Source: Opitutia bacterium ISCC 52
GTDB lineage: Bacteria; Verrucomicrobiota; Verrucomicrobiia; Opitutales; UBA2995
Direction: 5' to 3'
Length of the DNA stretch: 64,000 bases
NCBI GenBank assembly: GCA_014529675.2
Contig: CP076040.1
Coordinates: forward strand, 248,001 to 312,000
Below, piece by piece: positions 45,202 through 52,988 of the stretch. A program made the translations under genes and the position numbers. How positions within the stretch are numbered: the first letter of the stretch is position 1; each line of letters begins with the position of its first letter. Under the pieces are notes generated by a model that worked only from the letters and a program-made list of their open reading frames with translations, made no database searches and was not told where the DNA came from.

Positions 45202-45483
45202 CTGGTATCTATCTTAGAACCTGGGAATCTTCGACTGGTCAGACCAGTGTGTCAACCGCTATAATTTTATGACCTGTTTCACTTAGGCTGTCCATCCGAT
45301 TGTCGTTTGGGGGGCCATATTGGGGGGCAGGATCTGGCTCCATTGTTTCATGAAAATCACTGAATTCAGCCTATTTTCGATAAATCTAAGTTTTTTTTGA
45401 AAAATTTTGAACGAATCCATGAACGGCCCGTCTATGTAATCAAAACAAGTTCATAGTTCAGTCTCGTTTGTAGTTTGTTGTTG

Positions 45484-45518
45484 CGGCGTCCGGAGAAGTC
45501 CGGGCGCCGTTTCTTTTT
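45484..45518 (+). terminator. Strong intrinsic terminator in a gene-free interval
   Basis: An 11 bp stem (45484-45494 with 45499-45509, one G-T pair) has a GAAG loop and is followed by TTTCTTTTT. No gene precedes it on the plus strand for over 280 bases, so it ends either a small RNA or a leader of the gene at 45720. Confidence 0.8.
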
Positions 45519-45597
45519 GCCGAATTAGTCCGCCCGCAGTGGGTCGGGGGCCCTTGGGAGGACCCCTGAACCTTTTAGAGGTGGTTGTTTTTCGACT

Positions 45598-45656
45598 CAG
45601 TCCTCCGATAGGAGGAATTAGAACAAATTGGAGTTGAACTTGTAGGCTCAAGCCTA
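45598..45656 (+). promoter_or_regulatory. Leader hairpins before the isopropylmalate dehydrogenase-like gene
   Basis: Two further hairpins lie between the terminator and the gene: TCCTCC/GGAGGA around GATA at 45601-45616, and TAGGCT/AGCCTA around CA at 45643-45656. A GGGTC/GACCC pairing is possible at 45541-45565. The interval 45202-45719 holds no gene I can support. The hairpins may form a regulatory leader, but I recognise no known riboswitch. Confidence 0.35.
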
Positions 45657-45719
45657 TCCTCTATTTAAAACTGGTAAGAGCAGTGCCCCGGATCGATCTA
45701 CTCTTCCATTCTTTCTTGT

Positions 45720-46790
45720 ATGAAGCATTTTCGTATAGCATTACTTCCTGGCGATGGTATCGGCGCCGAAATTACCGATGAGGCTGTCAAGGTCCTGGAA
45801 AAAGTAGCGGAGCTTTCCTGCTTTTCCTTCACTGGAGAGACTTATTCAGTTGGGGCGAACGAATTTCTGGAAAACGGCGATGCACTGCCGCCAGAGACTT
45901 TGGAGAAGTGTGCAGCATGTGATGCTATTCTTCTCGGCGCAATGGGGCTTCCTGATGTTCGAGGACCAGGAGGGGTAGAATTAACTCCTCAACTTGATAT
46001 TCGTGAACAATTGGATCTCTACAATGGGCTACGCCCTGTGAGGTTGTTCCATGAATCAGATACTCCTTTGAAAGGTTATGGAGCTGGGGATATCGACATC
46101 ATGCTCGTTCGGGAAAATACCGAAGGTTTGTTCTATGGTCGGAAGAATTTGGCTGATATGGAAGCGGAAGCAGCGGAAGACTTGATGCGGATAACCGCCA
46201 AGGGCGCAGAAAGAATTTGTCGGGCCGCTTTTGAGCAGGCCATGAAACGGCGCAAGCATGTGACCTTGGTCGACAAGTCAAACGTGCTGCCCTCCATGGC
46301 TTATTTCCGAAATATCTTTGATCGGGTGGCCAAAGATTTCCCCGAGGTGGCAACCGAAAGGCAGTATATCGATGCGATGGCCTTGTTCCTGGTACAGCGT
46401 CCGAGTGATTTCGACGTGGTTGTAACCGAGAACATGTTTGGAGATATTCTTTCAGATCTCCTGGCGGGTATTGTTGGTGGTATGGGCATGGCGCCTTCGG
46501 CGGATATCGGAGACAAGTATGCGGTTTTCCAGCCTTCGCATGGCACGGCACCAAGTATTGCGGGTCAAAACATAGCCAACCCGATTGCCACGATCCTATC
46601 TGCCGCTATGATGCTGGAATGGTTGGATACAGATGAAACCAGGCAAGGGGCGGACCTCATATACGGTGCAGTTGAAAATGTATTCAAAGTTTCCGAGAAT
46701 CGCACTTCCGACATGGGCGGATCACTGACCACAACCTTGATGGGTGCTCTTATTATTGAGGCACTGGAAATGTTAGCCGAGGCGAGCTGA
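45720..46790 (+). CDS. Isocitrate/isopropylmalate dehydrogenase-family protein
   Basis: A 356-residue beta-decarboxylating dehydrogenase. It has LLPGDGIGAEI at the N-terminus, LLGAMGLPDVR, VRENTEGLFYGRKN, the catalytic lysine in LVDKSNVLPS, the metal site in VVVTENMFGDILSDL, and the NAD loop QPSHGTAPSIAGQNIANP. The family covers isopropylmalate (LeuB), isocitrate, tartrate and D-malate dehydrogenases. The GLFYGRKN form and the sugar-acid catabolic neighbours make a tartrate- or D-malate-type enzyme at least as likely as LeuB; no other leu genes are nearby. The stop is 4 bases from the end of the AraC-like gene on the opposite strand. Confidence 0.85.
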   Translation: MKHFRIALLPGDGIGAEITDEAVKVLEKVAELSCFSFTGETYSVGANEFLENGDALPPETLEKCAACDAILLGAMGLPDVRGPGGVELTPQLDIREQLDLYNGLRPVRLFHESDTPLKGYGAGDIDIMLVRENTEGLFYGRKNLADMEAEAAEDLMRITAKGAERICRAAFEQAMKRRKHVTLVDKSNVLPSMAYFRNIFDRVAKDFPEVATERQYIDAMALFLVQRPSDFDVVVTENMFGDILSDLLAGIVGGMGMAPSADIGDKYAVFQPSHGTAPSIAGQNIANPIATILSAAMMLEWLDTDETRQGADLIYGAVENVFKVSENRTSDMGGSLTTTLMGALIIEALEMLAEAS

Positions 46791-46794
46791 TTAA

Positions 46795-47067
46795 TCAGCG
46801 CTCGATTTTAAACTTCTGCCGATACTGATTCAGGGTCATGCCGTTATTTTTCTTAAACACGACGGACATGTATTCGGGGTGTTCAAATCCCGTCAGAGAC
46901 GCAATGTGGGCCAGTGTATAATTGGTTTCCAGTAGTAGCTGTTTGACTTTTTGAATCTGCACTCCCCGGATGTCCACTTGAAGTGTTTTGCCGAGGTACT
47001 TTCTGAACCGTCGTTCCAGGCCACTGTCGTTCTCATTGATCTCATTGGTTGGCGGCATTATAATCAC
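46795..47067 (-). CDS. AraC-family DNA-binding domain only (probable regulator remnant)
   Basis: A 90-residue protein made up of two helix-turn-helix units. It contains LERRFRKYLGKTLQVDIRGVQIQKVKQLL, then LAHIASLTGFEHPEYMSVVFKKNNGMTLNQYR. This is the C-terminal domain of XylR-type AraC regulators, which normally carry about 280 residues of sugar-binding domain before it. Nothing of that domain is visible upstream, where the divergent mannonate dehydratase gene begins 77 bases away. It may be a remnant or a free-standing DNA-binding protein. The family suggests an ancestral role in sugar or uronate control. Confidence 0.7.
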   Translation of the reverse strand: MIIMPPTNEINENDSGLERRFRKYLGKTLQVDIRGVQIQKVKQLLLETNYTLAHIASLTGFEHPEYMSVVFKKNNGMTLNQYRQKFKIER

Positions 47068-47144
47068 CCTGATTAAAAGACCGAGATGAAAGAGGCTTGG
47101 AAGCTATTGTTTCCCTCTGATAATTCTATTTTATCGATTCTAAT

Positions 47145-48215
47145 ATGAAACTAGGTCTGGGATTGTACCGTCACATGTTGACGCCTGAGCACTTCCGCTT
47201 TGCTAAGCAGGCGGGAGCCACTCATATTGTAGCTCACTACACAGATTACTTTAACAGTGGCACCCTCAACAGTCGGGAAGACCAACCGACCGGTTCCAAT
47301 CAGGGATGGGGACTGGCAGGTGATCCAAATCAAGTATGGTCCTATGAGGAGTTAAAGGCTCTACGAAAGGCGGTTGAAGCTGAGGGATTGGTCTTGGAAG
47401 CCTTGGAAAATTTCGATCCAGCTCATTGGCACGATGTGTTGCTGGATGGCCCTAAAAAAGCGGAGCAAATGGAGAATGTGAAAACCATTATCCGGAATGT
47501 GGGGCGAGCAGGGATCCCTGTCTTTGGCTACAACTTCAGTCTGGCAGGAGTGGCTGGTCGTACGAAGGGACCCTATGCCAGGGGAGGAGCGGAGTCCGTT
47601 GGCATGGAGGGACCGGAGGATACCCCTATGCCCAATGGCATGGTTTGGAATATGATTTACGATCCGGATGCTCCGGAAGGGAATGTCCCGCCTGCCACTC
47701 ATGAAGAGCTTTGGCAGCGTCTTGAGTATTTCCTGGAGGAAATTTTACCGGTTGCTGAGGAATCCGGTGTTAAAATGGCCGCACACCCGGATGACCCGCC
47801 TTGTGAATATGTAAGGGGGCAACCGCGTCTTGTTTATCAGCCACATCTTTATCAGAAACTACTCGATCTGAAACCACATGCAGCAAATACCCTGGAGTTT
47901 TGTATTGGTAGTCTCGCCGAAATGACGGAAGGGGACATTTATGAGTCAGTACAGCAGTATAGCGCGCAGCAGAAGATTGCCTATGTGCACTTTCGTAATG
48001 TGCGGGGGAAAGTTCCCGATTATAAGGAAACCTTTATCGATGAAGGGGACGTAGACATGGTCAAAGTCCTACAAATATTAAAGCGAAATCAGTATGAAGG
48101 GGTATTGATCCCCGACCATACTCCTCAAATGAGTTGTGAGGCTCCGTGGCATGCCGGAATGGCCTATGCCCTTGGTTACCTCAAAGCAGCGATCCGCCTG
48201 CTCGAAGCAGAATAG
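47145..48215 (+). CDS. uxuA: Mannonate dehydratase (UxuA family)
   Basis: A 356-residue TIM-barrel metalloenzyme of the UxuA family. The metal-binding region is in KMAAHPDDPPCEYVRGQPRL, with FCIGSLAEM, VHFRNVRGKVPDYKETFIDEGDVDM and LIPDHTPQM. These include the His, Cys and Asp ligands of mannonate dehydratases. The reaction converts D-mannonate to 2-keto-3-deoxygluconate in glucuronate breakdown, which fits a xylan- and uronate-degrading region. The N-terminal half is shorter than in E. coli UxuA (394 residues). The 268 bases that follow hold nothing I can identify. Confidence 0.88.
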   Translation: MKLGLGLYRHMLTPEHFRFAKQAGATHIVAHYTDYFNSGTLNSREDQPTGSNQGWGLAGDPNQVWSYEELKALRKAVEAEGLVLEALENFDPAHWHDVLLDGPKKAEQMENVKTIIRNVGRAGIPVFGYNFSLAGVAGRTKGPYARGGAESVGMEGPEDTPMPNGMVWNMIYDPDAPEGNVPPATHEELWQRLEYFLEEILPVAEESGVKMAAHPDDPPCEYVRGQPRLVYQPHLYQKLLDLKPHAANTLEFCIGSLAEMTEGDIYESVQQYSAQQKIAYVHFRNVRGKVPDYKETFIDEGDVDMVKVLQILKRNQYEGVLIPDHTPQMSCEAPWHAGMAYALGYLKAAIRLLEAE

Positions 48216-48483
48216 TGGAGGATTGATTGCAAGAGCAGAATGAGTGGAAACCTTCTGCGTTTTACCGGTCTACCTAAGAAATCTATGAAACTGGTATACT
48301 TGCTATTCTCCTGGCTGTAATTGCAAAGAGTCTGAGCGCAGCTTGTGAAATCTTTAGAAGCTTATTGATAGTCGAATTTGATGAGCTTGCTCTTTTTATG
48401 AGGTACTTGGTTGCCGGAACAACCTGCACATTTGAAGGCGTTTGAAACGTTTGGGGTTTCATTACTGCTGGTCTGAGCGTGGA

Positions 48484-50580
48484 CTATCCTTCGTTGGGAA
48501 GTGCCTGGTAACTCATTTGTGAAAGAGAAATCGCACCGCCCACCTCAACTGAGAAAGGAGTCAGTCCAGCTTGAGGTTGAGACCCGAAGTTTACGGTGAT
48601 AGATACCTCTCCCTCTGGTGTCAAAAAAGTGCTTCTTTGAATGAGTCGATCATCACTCAAGTATTCAAAGTCTATAAGCGGAGCCGGGGCTAGCTTTCGA
48701 TGAAGTGGAGACCAGAATGTGTAATGCTTAAGGATCTTTTCTTTCCGCGTCTCCCAAATAGCACGATTGAGATGGTACATGGGTGGAACCATGTAGAGGA
48801 TTTCGATTAATTCACGTGTGTGCTCGATATCTGCAAACTTAAGGGAATCAAAATTCCAGTGATGAGTGGTAACGAGCTCATCCCCGACCGCGGCCTGATA
48901 TAGTGGGATCCGATTTACAGGATCAAAATAAGGGGCATTCAAGCCAGGTGGAACCGGAATGGGTTTGAAATACATTTCGGGCTGATGAGGAGGCCAATGC
49001 CTCCCTAAAAAATGAGGACTCTGTTTGTCCTTAAATGCTGGAGAAAGATGGCCAATGTAGGGTGTGTTTACTCCATGGCCGTAATGAATTACATCAGCAA
49101 AAACTATTGAACCACCTTCGCTTCCCACGACCATGCCCTTACTGGATTCAATCCAGTTTAGCCGGTGACGTCTCAGTTGTGAATCATCCATGCGATTAGC
49201 CGAGTGTAATGCATGATAGTCATCGAAACATTCTCCGGTGGCATCGCAGTCGATGAACCAGGTCGAATAGTTTGTTTGGCTAACGATACCGTTCACACGG
49301 TCTTGCACATACGGCCATGCTGCTTGCGGGGAAAAATGATAGCCGATTCCCTTGAAGCCTCCGTGGCCTGAACCATCGAAATTAATAACACGACCTACTT
49401 CAAATGCGTCCTTGTCGAATTGTGCGGTTTCCCAGGTGTCGTCGGGTTCGGCCTCTGGCGAGTGAACGGAATGATAGGAATCATAGGGGCCTATAAGGAA
49501 GCCCAGCTCTTTGGCGTAGGCCGCCACATCAGGTTTTGCGGAATATCCGTAAAGATCACTGAGGACTAGGTTTGCTCGATCAATTCCTGCTTCGCTTATC
49601 GCATCGAGGAGTGGCTTTGAAAATCCATCTCCCCATTGATCTGTGGGTTTTAGGAAGTGAGGGAACTGAGATTTAAAGGCCGCTTTGTTTTGTCCTGAAA
49701 CTTCAGTCGGGTGAGCAGTCTCGTTGAGTCCAAGCAAGCTTGAGTCGGTAAGAGCCGCATTGATGGTGTCGGCGACTCCTTGAGTTAGATAGGCGGCAGG
49801 CCAGTCTGACTGAGAAAGTTCTTTAAGCTGCTCCCTTTGTTCAGGAGCAAAAAGCTGTGTGAGCTTGTCTCCAAAACTGGAAGAGGGGGAGTTGTTTAAG
49901 GCTTTTGCAAATCCCACCCATTTGTTTCTTGGGACATCATGATCGCTGAATAGTGCAGATCCCCATAGGTAAAAATGGGGGGCTCCCAATAGTCTTTCAA
50001 CCTTCGGAAGGTCGCTTATCTTTTGTCCCAAAGTTCTTACTGGTGGGATGGCCCCTAATTCCTTGGCTGACTTCCTCCAATCCCGAAAAGCGTGTGCAGC
50101 CGCTAACGGAGTTGCTGGTCGCCTGACCGTTACGATCTCTACTGGGCTTGCATCTAGTCTGCCAGGGGGTAATTCTATGCGAATACCTAGTGATTTACCT
50201 GCCACTATTTTCCCATAGTGTGGCCAAGGTGCGATTATGATTAAGGTTTGATCTCCGTAGTTAGCGCCGAGAACAGGTAGCTCCATGAGCGACCAAGAGC
50301 GGCTTTCGAGAAGCCACTTTATTTGTGCTGGATTTTTTGGATCAACTTCAACGCCAGCTGCGATGGGTAATTTGAAAGAGGTAGCTCCTTCAGGGAACCA
50401 CCACGTAACCATTTCGGTGCTATCTGTAGCTTGGAGTTGGATCGTAAAGTCGGTCGAGAAATCGGAGGATTCGAGTTGAATCTCCGAGCCTGCTAATACC
50501 AATGAAATGCCTTGGGTGAGGAATAGAAAGCTCAGGCAATAGTGGTTAATTTTAAAGGGTGGGAGGGTCAATGGCAGCAT
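48484..50580 (-). CDS. Exported glycoside hydrolase-like protein (GH101/GH129-related)
   Basis: A 698-residue protein with a long N-terminal signal (hydrophobic 13-30, cleavage after VLAG). A beta domain follows, then a large barrel region with NLVLSDLYGYSAKPDVAAYAKELGFLIGPYDSYH, TWFIDCDATGECFDDYHA and GMVVGSEGG, and a C-terminal beta domain. The acidic residues in FIDCDA and VVGSEGG lie where nucleophile and acid/base sit in families related to endo-alpha-N-acetylgalactosaminidase (GH101, GH129). The family call comes from motif resemblance and is tentative. It probably acts outside the cytoplasm on a glycan. It has no close operon partner. Confidence 0.6.
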   Translation of the reverse strand: MLPLTLPPFKINHYCLSFLFLTQGISLVLAGSEIQLESSDFSTDFTIQLQATDSTEMVTWWFPEGATSFKLPIAAGVEVDPKNPAQIKWLLESRSWSLMELPVLGANYGDQTLIIIAPWPHYGKIVAGKSLGIRIELPPGRLDASPVEIVTVRRPATPLAAAHAFRDWRKSAKELGAIPPVRTLGQKISDLPKVERLLGAPHFYLWGSALFSDHDVPRNKWVGFAKALNNSPSSSFGDKLTQLFAPEQREQLKELSQSDWPAAYLTQGVADTINAALTDSSLLGLNETAHPTEVSGQNKAAFKSQFPHFLKPTDQWGDGFSKPLLDAISEAGIDRANLVLSDLYGYSAKPDVAAYAKELGFLIGPYDSYHSVHSPEAEPDDTWETAQFDKDAFEVGRVINFDGSGHGGFKGIGYHFSPQAAWPYVQDRVNGIVSQTNYSTWFIDCDATGECFDDYHALHSANRMDDSQLRRHRLNWIESSKGMVVGSEGGSIVFADVIHYGHGVNTPYIGHLSPAFKDKQSPHFLGRHWPPHQPEMYFKPIPVPPGLNAPYFDPVNRIPLYQAAVGDELVTTHHWNFDSLKFADIEHTRELIEILYMVPPMYHLNRAIWETRKEKILKHYTFWSPLHRKLAPAPLIDFEYLSDDRLIQRSTFLTPEGEVSITVNFGSQPQAGLTPFSVEVGGAISLSQMSYQALPNEG

Positions 50581-50671
50581 GAAAAAAGTAGGATGGTTTT
50601 AGAGATAATATTCGATCGGAATAGTTCCCTTTTCCCTTAGTGACCTGCAACACGCAATAGGAATTGGGTAC

Positions 50672-50703
50672 AAAAAAGCGCCCCTGGTTTCCCAGAGGTG
50701 CTT
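50672..50703 (-). terminator. Intrinsic terminator of a truncated minus-strand gene
   Basis: On the minus strand an imperfect 12 bp stem (AAGCACCTCTGG with CCAGGGGCGCTT, one mismatch and one G-T pair) has a GAAA loop and ends in six T residues. It lies 21 bases past the stop of the minus-strand remnant at 50724. Confidence 0.75.
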
Positions 50704-50723
50704 AAATGGGTTAGGCACTTAGC

Positions 50724-50819
50724 TTAGAAAGTAAACATATTGGAGATTTCCCACTCTTGCCCTGGACGGATCCGCCAATCGTTAACAGCATTTACCATCC
50801 AGAGTATTCTTCGAGCCAT
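50724..50819 (-). pseudogene. C-terminal remnant, possibly of an outer-membrane receptor
   Basis: A 31-residue minus-strand frame ends in DWRIRPGQEWEISNMFTF and is followed by its own intrinsic terminator. The terminal strand with alternating hydrophobic residues and a final Phe looks like the last barrel strand of a TonB-type receptor. Everything upstream is replaced by the GH5 fragment on the opposite strand. The family is uncertain; the presence of a gene tail is supported by the terminator. Confidence 0.45.
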
Positions 50820-51361
50820 TAAATGAACCGAATAACAAGCCAATACCCGAAAAGCGGAATGCTTTGATCCCCCAGGTAGTGGACGTTATCCGAACAACGA
50901 ATCGAGGACGTCCTCTGGTGCTGGGAGTTGCACATTGGAGTAATGTAGAATATCTGCCTCAGCTGATTTTGCCCTCAGATCCCCATCTTATATTGAGCTC
51001 TCATTATTATAGCCCTCATGAGTTTACCCATCAAGGGACTCCTTGGTCTCAGCCCAAGTATCGGGATGCAAAGGGTATTCGATGGATGGGTACGGAAGAA
51101 GAAAAACAAAGAATTACACGCGATTTTATGATTGCTGTGGAGTACGCCCGGGAGAAAGAGGTCCCCATTTATCTGGGTGAGTCCGGGGCCTATCAGGCGG
51201 CTGATATGGAATCGCGGATTCGCTGGACTGAATTTGTTGCCGACGAAGCACGTCGTCTCGGTATGTCTGTGGCTTGCTGGGAATTCATTGCGAACTTCGG
51301 GCTTTATGACGGTGCTAGAGATGAGTGGAGATTGGGGCTAAGGGACGCGGTTTTGCCCTGA
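50786..51361 (+). pseudogene. C-terminal half of a GH5-family glycoside hydrolase
   Basis: From a stop at 50783 the frame is open to TGA at 51359. It contains RVFFEPLNEPNNK with the acid/base glutamate of GH5 (NEP), then LVLGVAHWSNVEYLPQLILP, SHYYSPHEFTHQG, IYLGESGAY with the nucleophile glutamate, and CWEFIANFGLYD. These are the second-half motifs of secreted endoglucanase-like GH5 enzymes. The first half of the barrel and the signal peptide are gone. The only start is a TTG at 50864, past the acid/base residue. It is a remnant. Confidence 0.85.
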
Positions 51362-51442
51362 ATGGGAAGCGATATCTTTTTATTAAGAGATTGAGCTTTC
51401 CGCCATTCGAAAATGAGGCATATTGTCTAATCTATTCGTCTC

Positions 51443-52459
51443 ATGGATAAAAAATCAGTTTCTTTTCTTGCTCTGGGCCTTGTCATAGGTGCCGTGCTCA
51501 CAACGGGCATCTTCTCGCTCATTACCGGTGGAGGGGGTTCCGAGGGAGGCCAACAAAAGGTGGTCCTTAAATTAGCTCACGTTCTCCCAGCTTCCGCACC
51601 GGTTCACAAAGCCATGGTTCGCATGTCGGAACTTGCAGCTGAGAAATCCGCTGGACTCGTAGACATACAGGTATTTCCCAATGGCCAACTCGGTGGTGAA
51701 ACCGAGACGATTGAGCAAATGCAGCGTGGAGCGTTAGCGATGGTGAAGGCATCGACCGCACCTATGGAAGGGTTCATACCCGAGATGGCTGTGTTTAGCG
51801 TGCCGTATCTCTTCCGCGACGAGGATCACTATTGGAAGGTGCTCAATGGTGATATCGGGCAAGGCGTTTTGCGAAAAGGTGCGGAGGTTGGGATTCGAGG
51901 TTTGTGTTACTATGATAGTGGCGCTCGAAGTTTCTACACGGTCGATAAACCAGTGCTTACTCCGGCGGATCTGCAGGGTATGAAAATCCGAGTGATGAAC
52001 AGCAAGACAGCCATGGATATGGTCGACACCTTGGGCGGGTCACCCACGCCCATTCCGTTTGGTGAACTCTATACGGCTTTGCAGCAGAGTATGGTTGATG
52101 GCGCTGAAAATAATCCACCCAGCATGTATGATACCCGTCACTGGGAAGTAGCAAAGCACTACAGTATGGATGAGCATGCACGCATTCCAGATATCGTTTT
52201 ATTCAGTCAAAAGATTTGGGAATCTCTCTCTCCTCAAGTGAAACAGTGGGTACAGGAGGCTGCGGACGAGTCAGTGGTCTATCAAAGGCAAATTTGGAGT
52301 GAGTATGTAGAAGAATGCTTAACAAACCTGGAAGCAGAAGGCGTCAAGATATACCGCCCCTCCAAAGAACCGTTTCAAGAAATGGCGAAGGGGATGTATA
52401 GTAATTTCGATGGAACGCCCGTTCGGTCATTGATCGAGCAAATTCAATCAATCAAATAA
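51443..52459 (+). CDS. TRAP transporter solute-binding protein (DctP family)
   Basis: A 338-residue periplasmic binding protein with an N-terminal membrane segment (residues 7-29) and a glycine-rich linker. KLAHVLPASAPVHKAM, FPNGQLGGETETIEQMQRG and the ligand arginine region GMKIRVMNSKTAMDMVDTLGGSPTPIPFGELYTALQQSMVDGAENN follow. This is the standard DctP layout, in which Arg binds the carboxylate of an organic or sugar acid. The small permease gene starts 13 bases later. With the mannonate dehydratase and xylanase nearby, a uronate or aldonate is a reasonable guess for the substrate. Confidence 0.93.
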   Translation: MDKKSVSFLALGLVIGAVLTTGIFSLITGGGGSEGGQQKVVLKLAHVLPASAPVHKAMVRMSELAAEKSAGLVDIQVFPNGQLGGETETIEQMQRGALAMVKASTAPMEGFIPEMAVFSVPYLFRDEDHYWKVLNGDIGQGVLRKGAEVGIRGLCYYDSGARSFYTVDKPVLTPADLQGMKIRVMNSKTAMDMVDTLGGSPTPIPFGELYTALQQSMVDGAENNPPSMYDTRHWEVAKHYSMDEHARIPDIVLFSQKIWESLSPQVKQWVQEAADESVVYQRQIWSEYVEECLTNLEAEGVKIYRPSKEPFQEMAKGMYSNFDGTPVRSLIEQIQSIK

Positions 52460-52472
52460 AGGACTCGTACCC

Positions 52473-52988
52473 ATGAAATCCTTACGAGATATCCTGGTCA
52501 AATTCCTTGAGTGGTTTCTGATCTTCGCTTTCGCAGTTTTAACACTGGATGTTCTTTGGGGCGTTTTCTCCAGGTATGTCCTGGGTGCTCAATCTGTTTG
52601 GACGGAGGAGTTGGCTATCAATTTGTTGATCTGGGTATCTCTCTTGGGTGCGGCTCTCACTTATGAGGAGAAGGGACACCTGGGCGTGGACTACTTTGTC
52701 GGTAAGCTGCATCCGGAAGCCCGAAAGCTGGGTGCGGTATTTGTAGAGCTGATGGTGCTTTTCTTTGCCGGATTCGGTCTTTTATACGGTGGTTGGTTGT
52801 CGGTGAGCGAAACGCTCGCCGCAGGACAAGTGACTCCCGCACTGGGTTGGCAAAAGGGGTATCTATACACCGCTGCGCCTATTTCCGGTCTGTTTTTCAT
52901 AATCTTCAGTATCGAACATTTGATTCAGCTATTTACCGGCTACACAACTCAGGTTGATTCAGTCTCGGAGGAAGGAGGAGACCTCTAA
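52473..52988 (+). CDS. TRAP transporter small permease (DctQ family)
   Basis: A 171-residue protein with four membrane helices (about 13-35, 50-66, 85-110 and 125-150). It has VFSRYVLGAQSVWTEELAINLLIWVSLLGAALTYEEKGHLGVDYFV, the DctQ signature. It forms the inner-membrane transporter with the large subunit. It lies 13 bases after the DctP gene, and its stop overlaps the start of the DctM gene (TAATG), so the three genes are one operon. Confidence 0.93.
   Translation: MKSLRDILVKFLEWFLIFAFAVLTLDVLWGVFSRYVLGAQSVWTEELAINLLIWVSLLGAALTYEEKGHLGVDYFVGKLHPEARKLGAVFVELMVLFFAGFGLLYGGWLSVSETLAAGQVTPALGWQKGYLYTAAPISGLFFIIFSIEHLIQLFTGYTTQVDSVSEEGGDL

Noticed and set aside
45451-45651. 66-residue minus-strand frame before the isopropylmalate dehydrogenase-like gene
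   Set aside because: It runs through the terminator hairpin and is Pro/Arg/Thr-rich without any motif; better explained by the structured leader.
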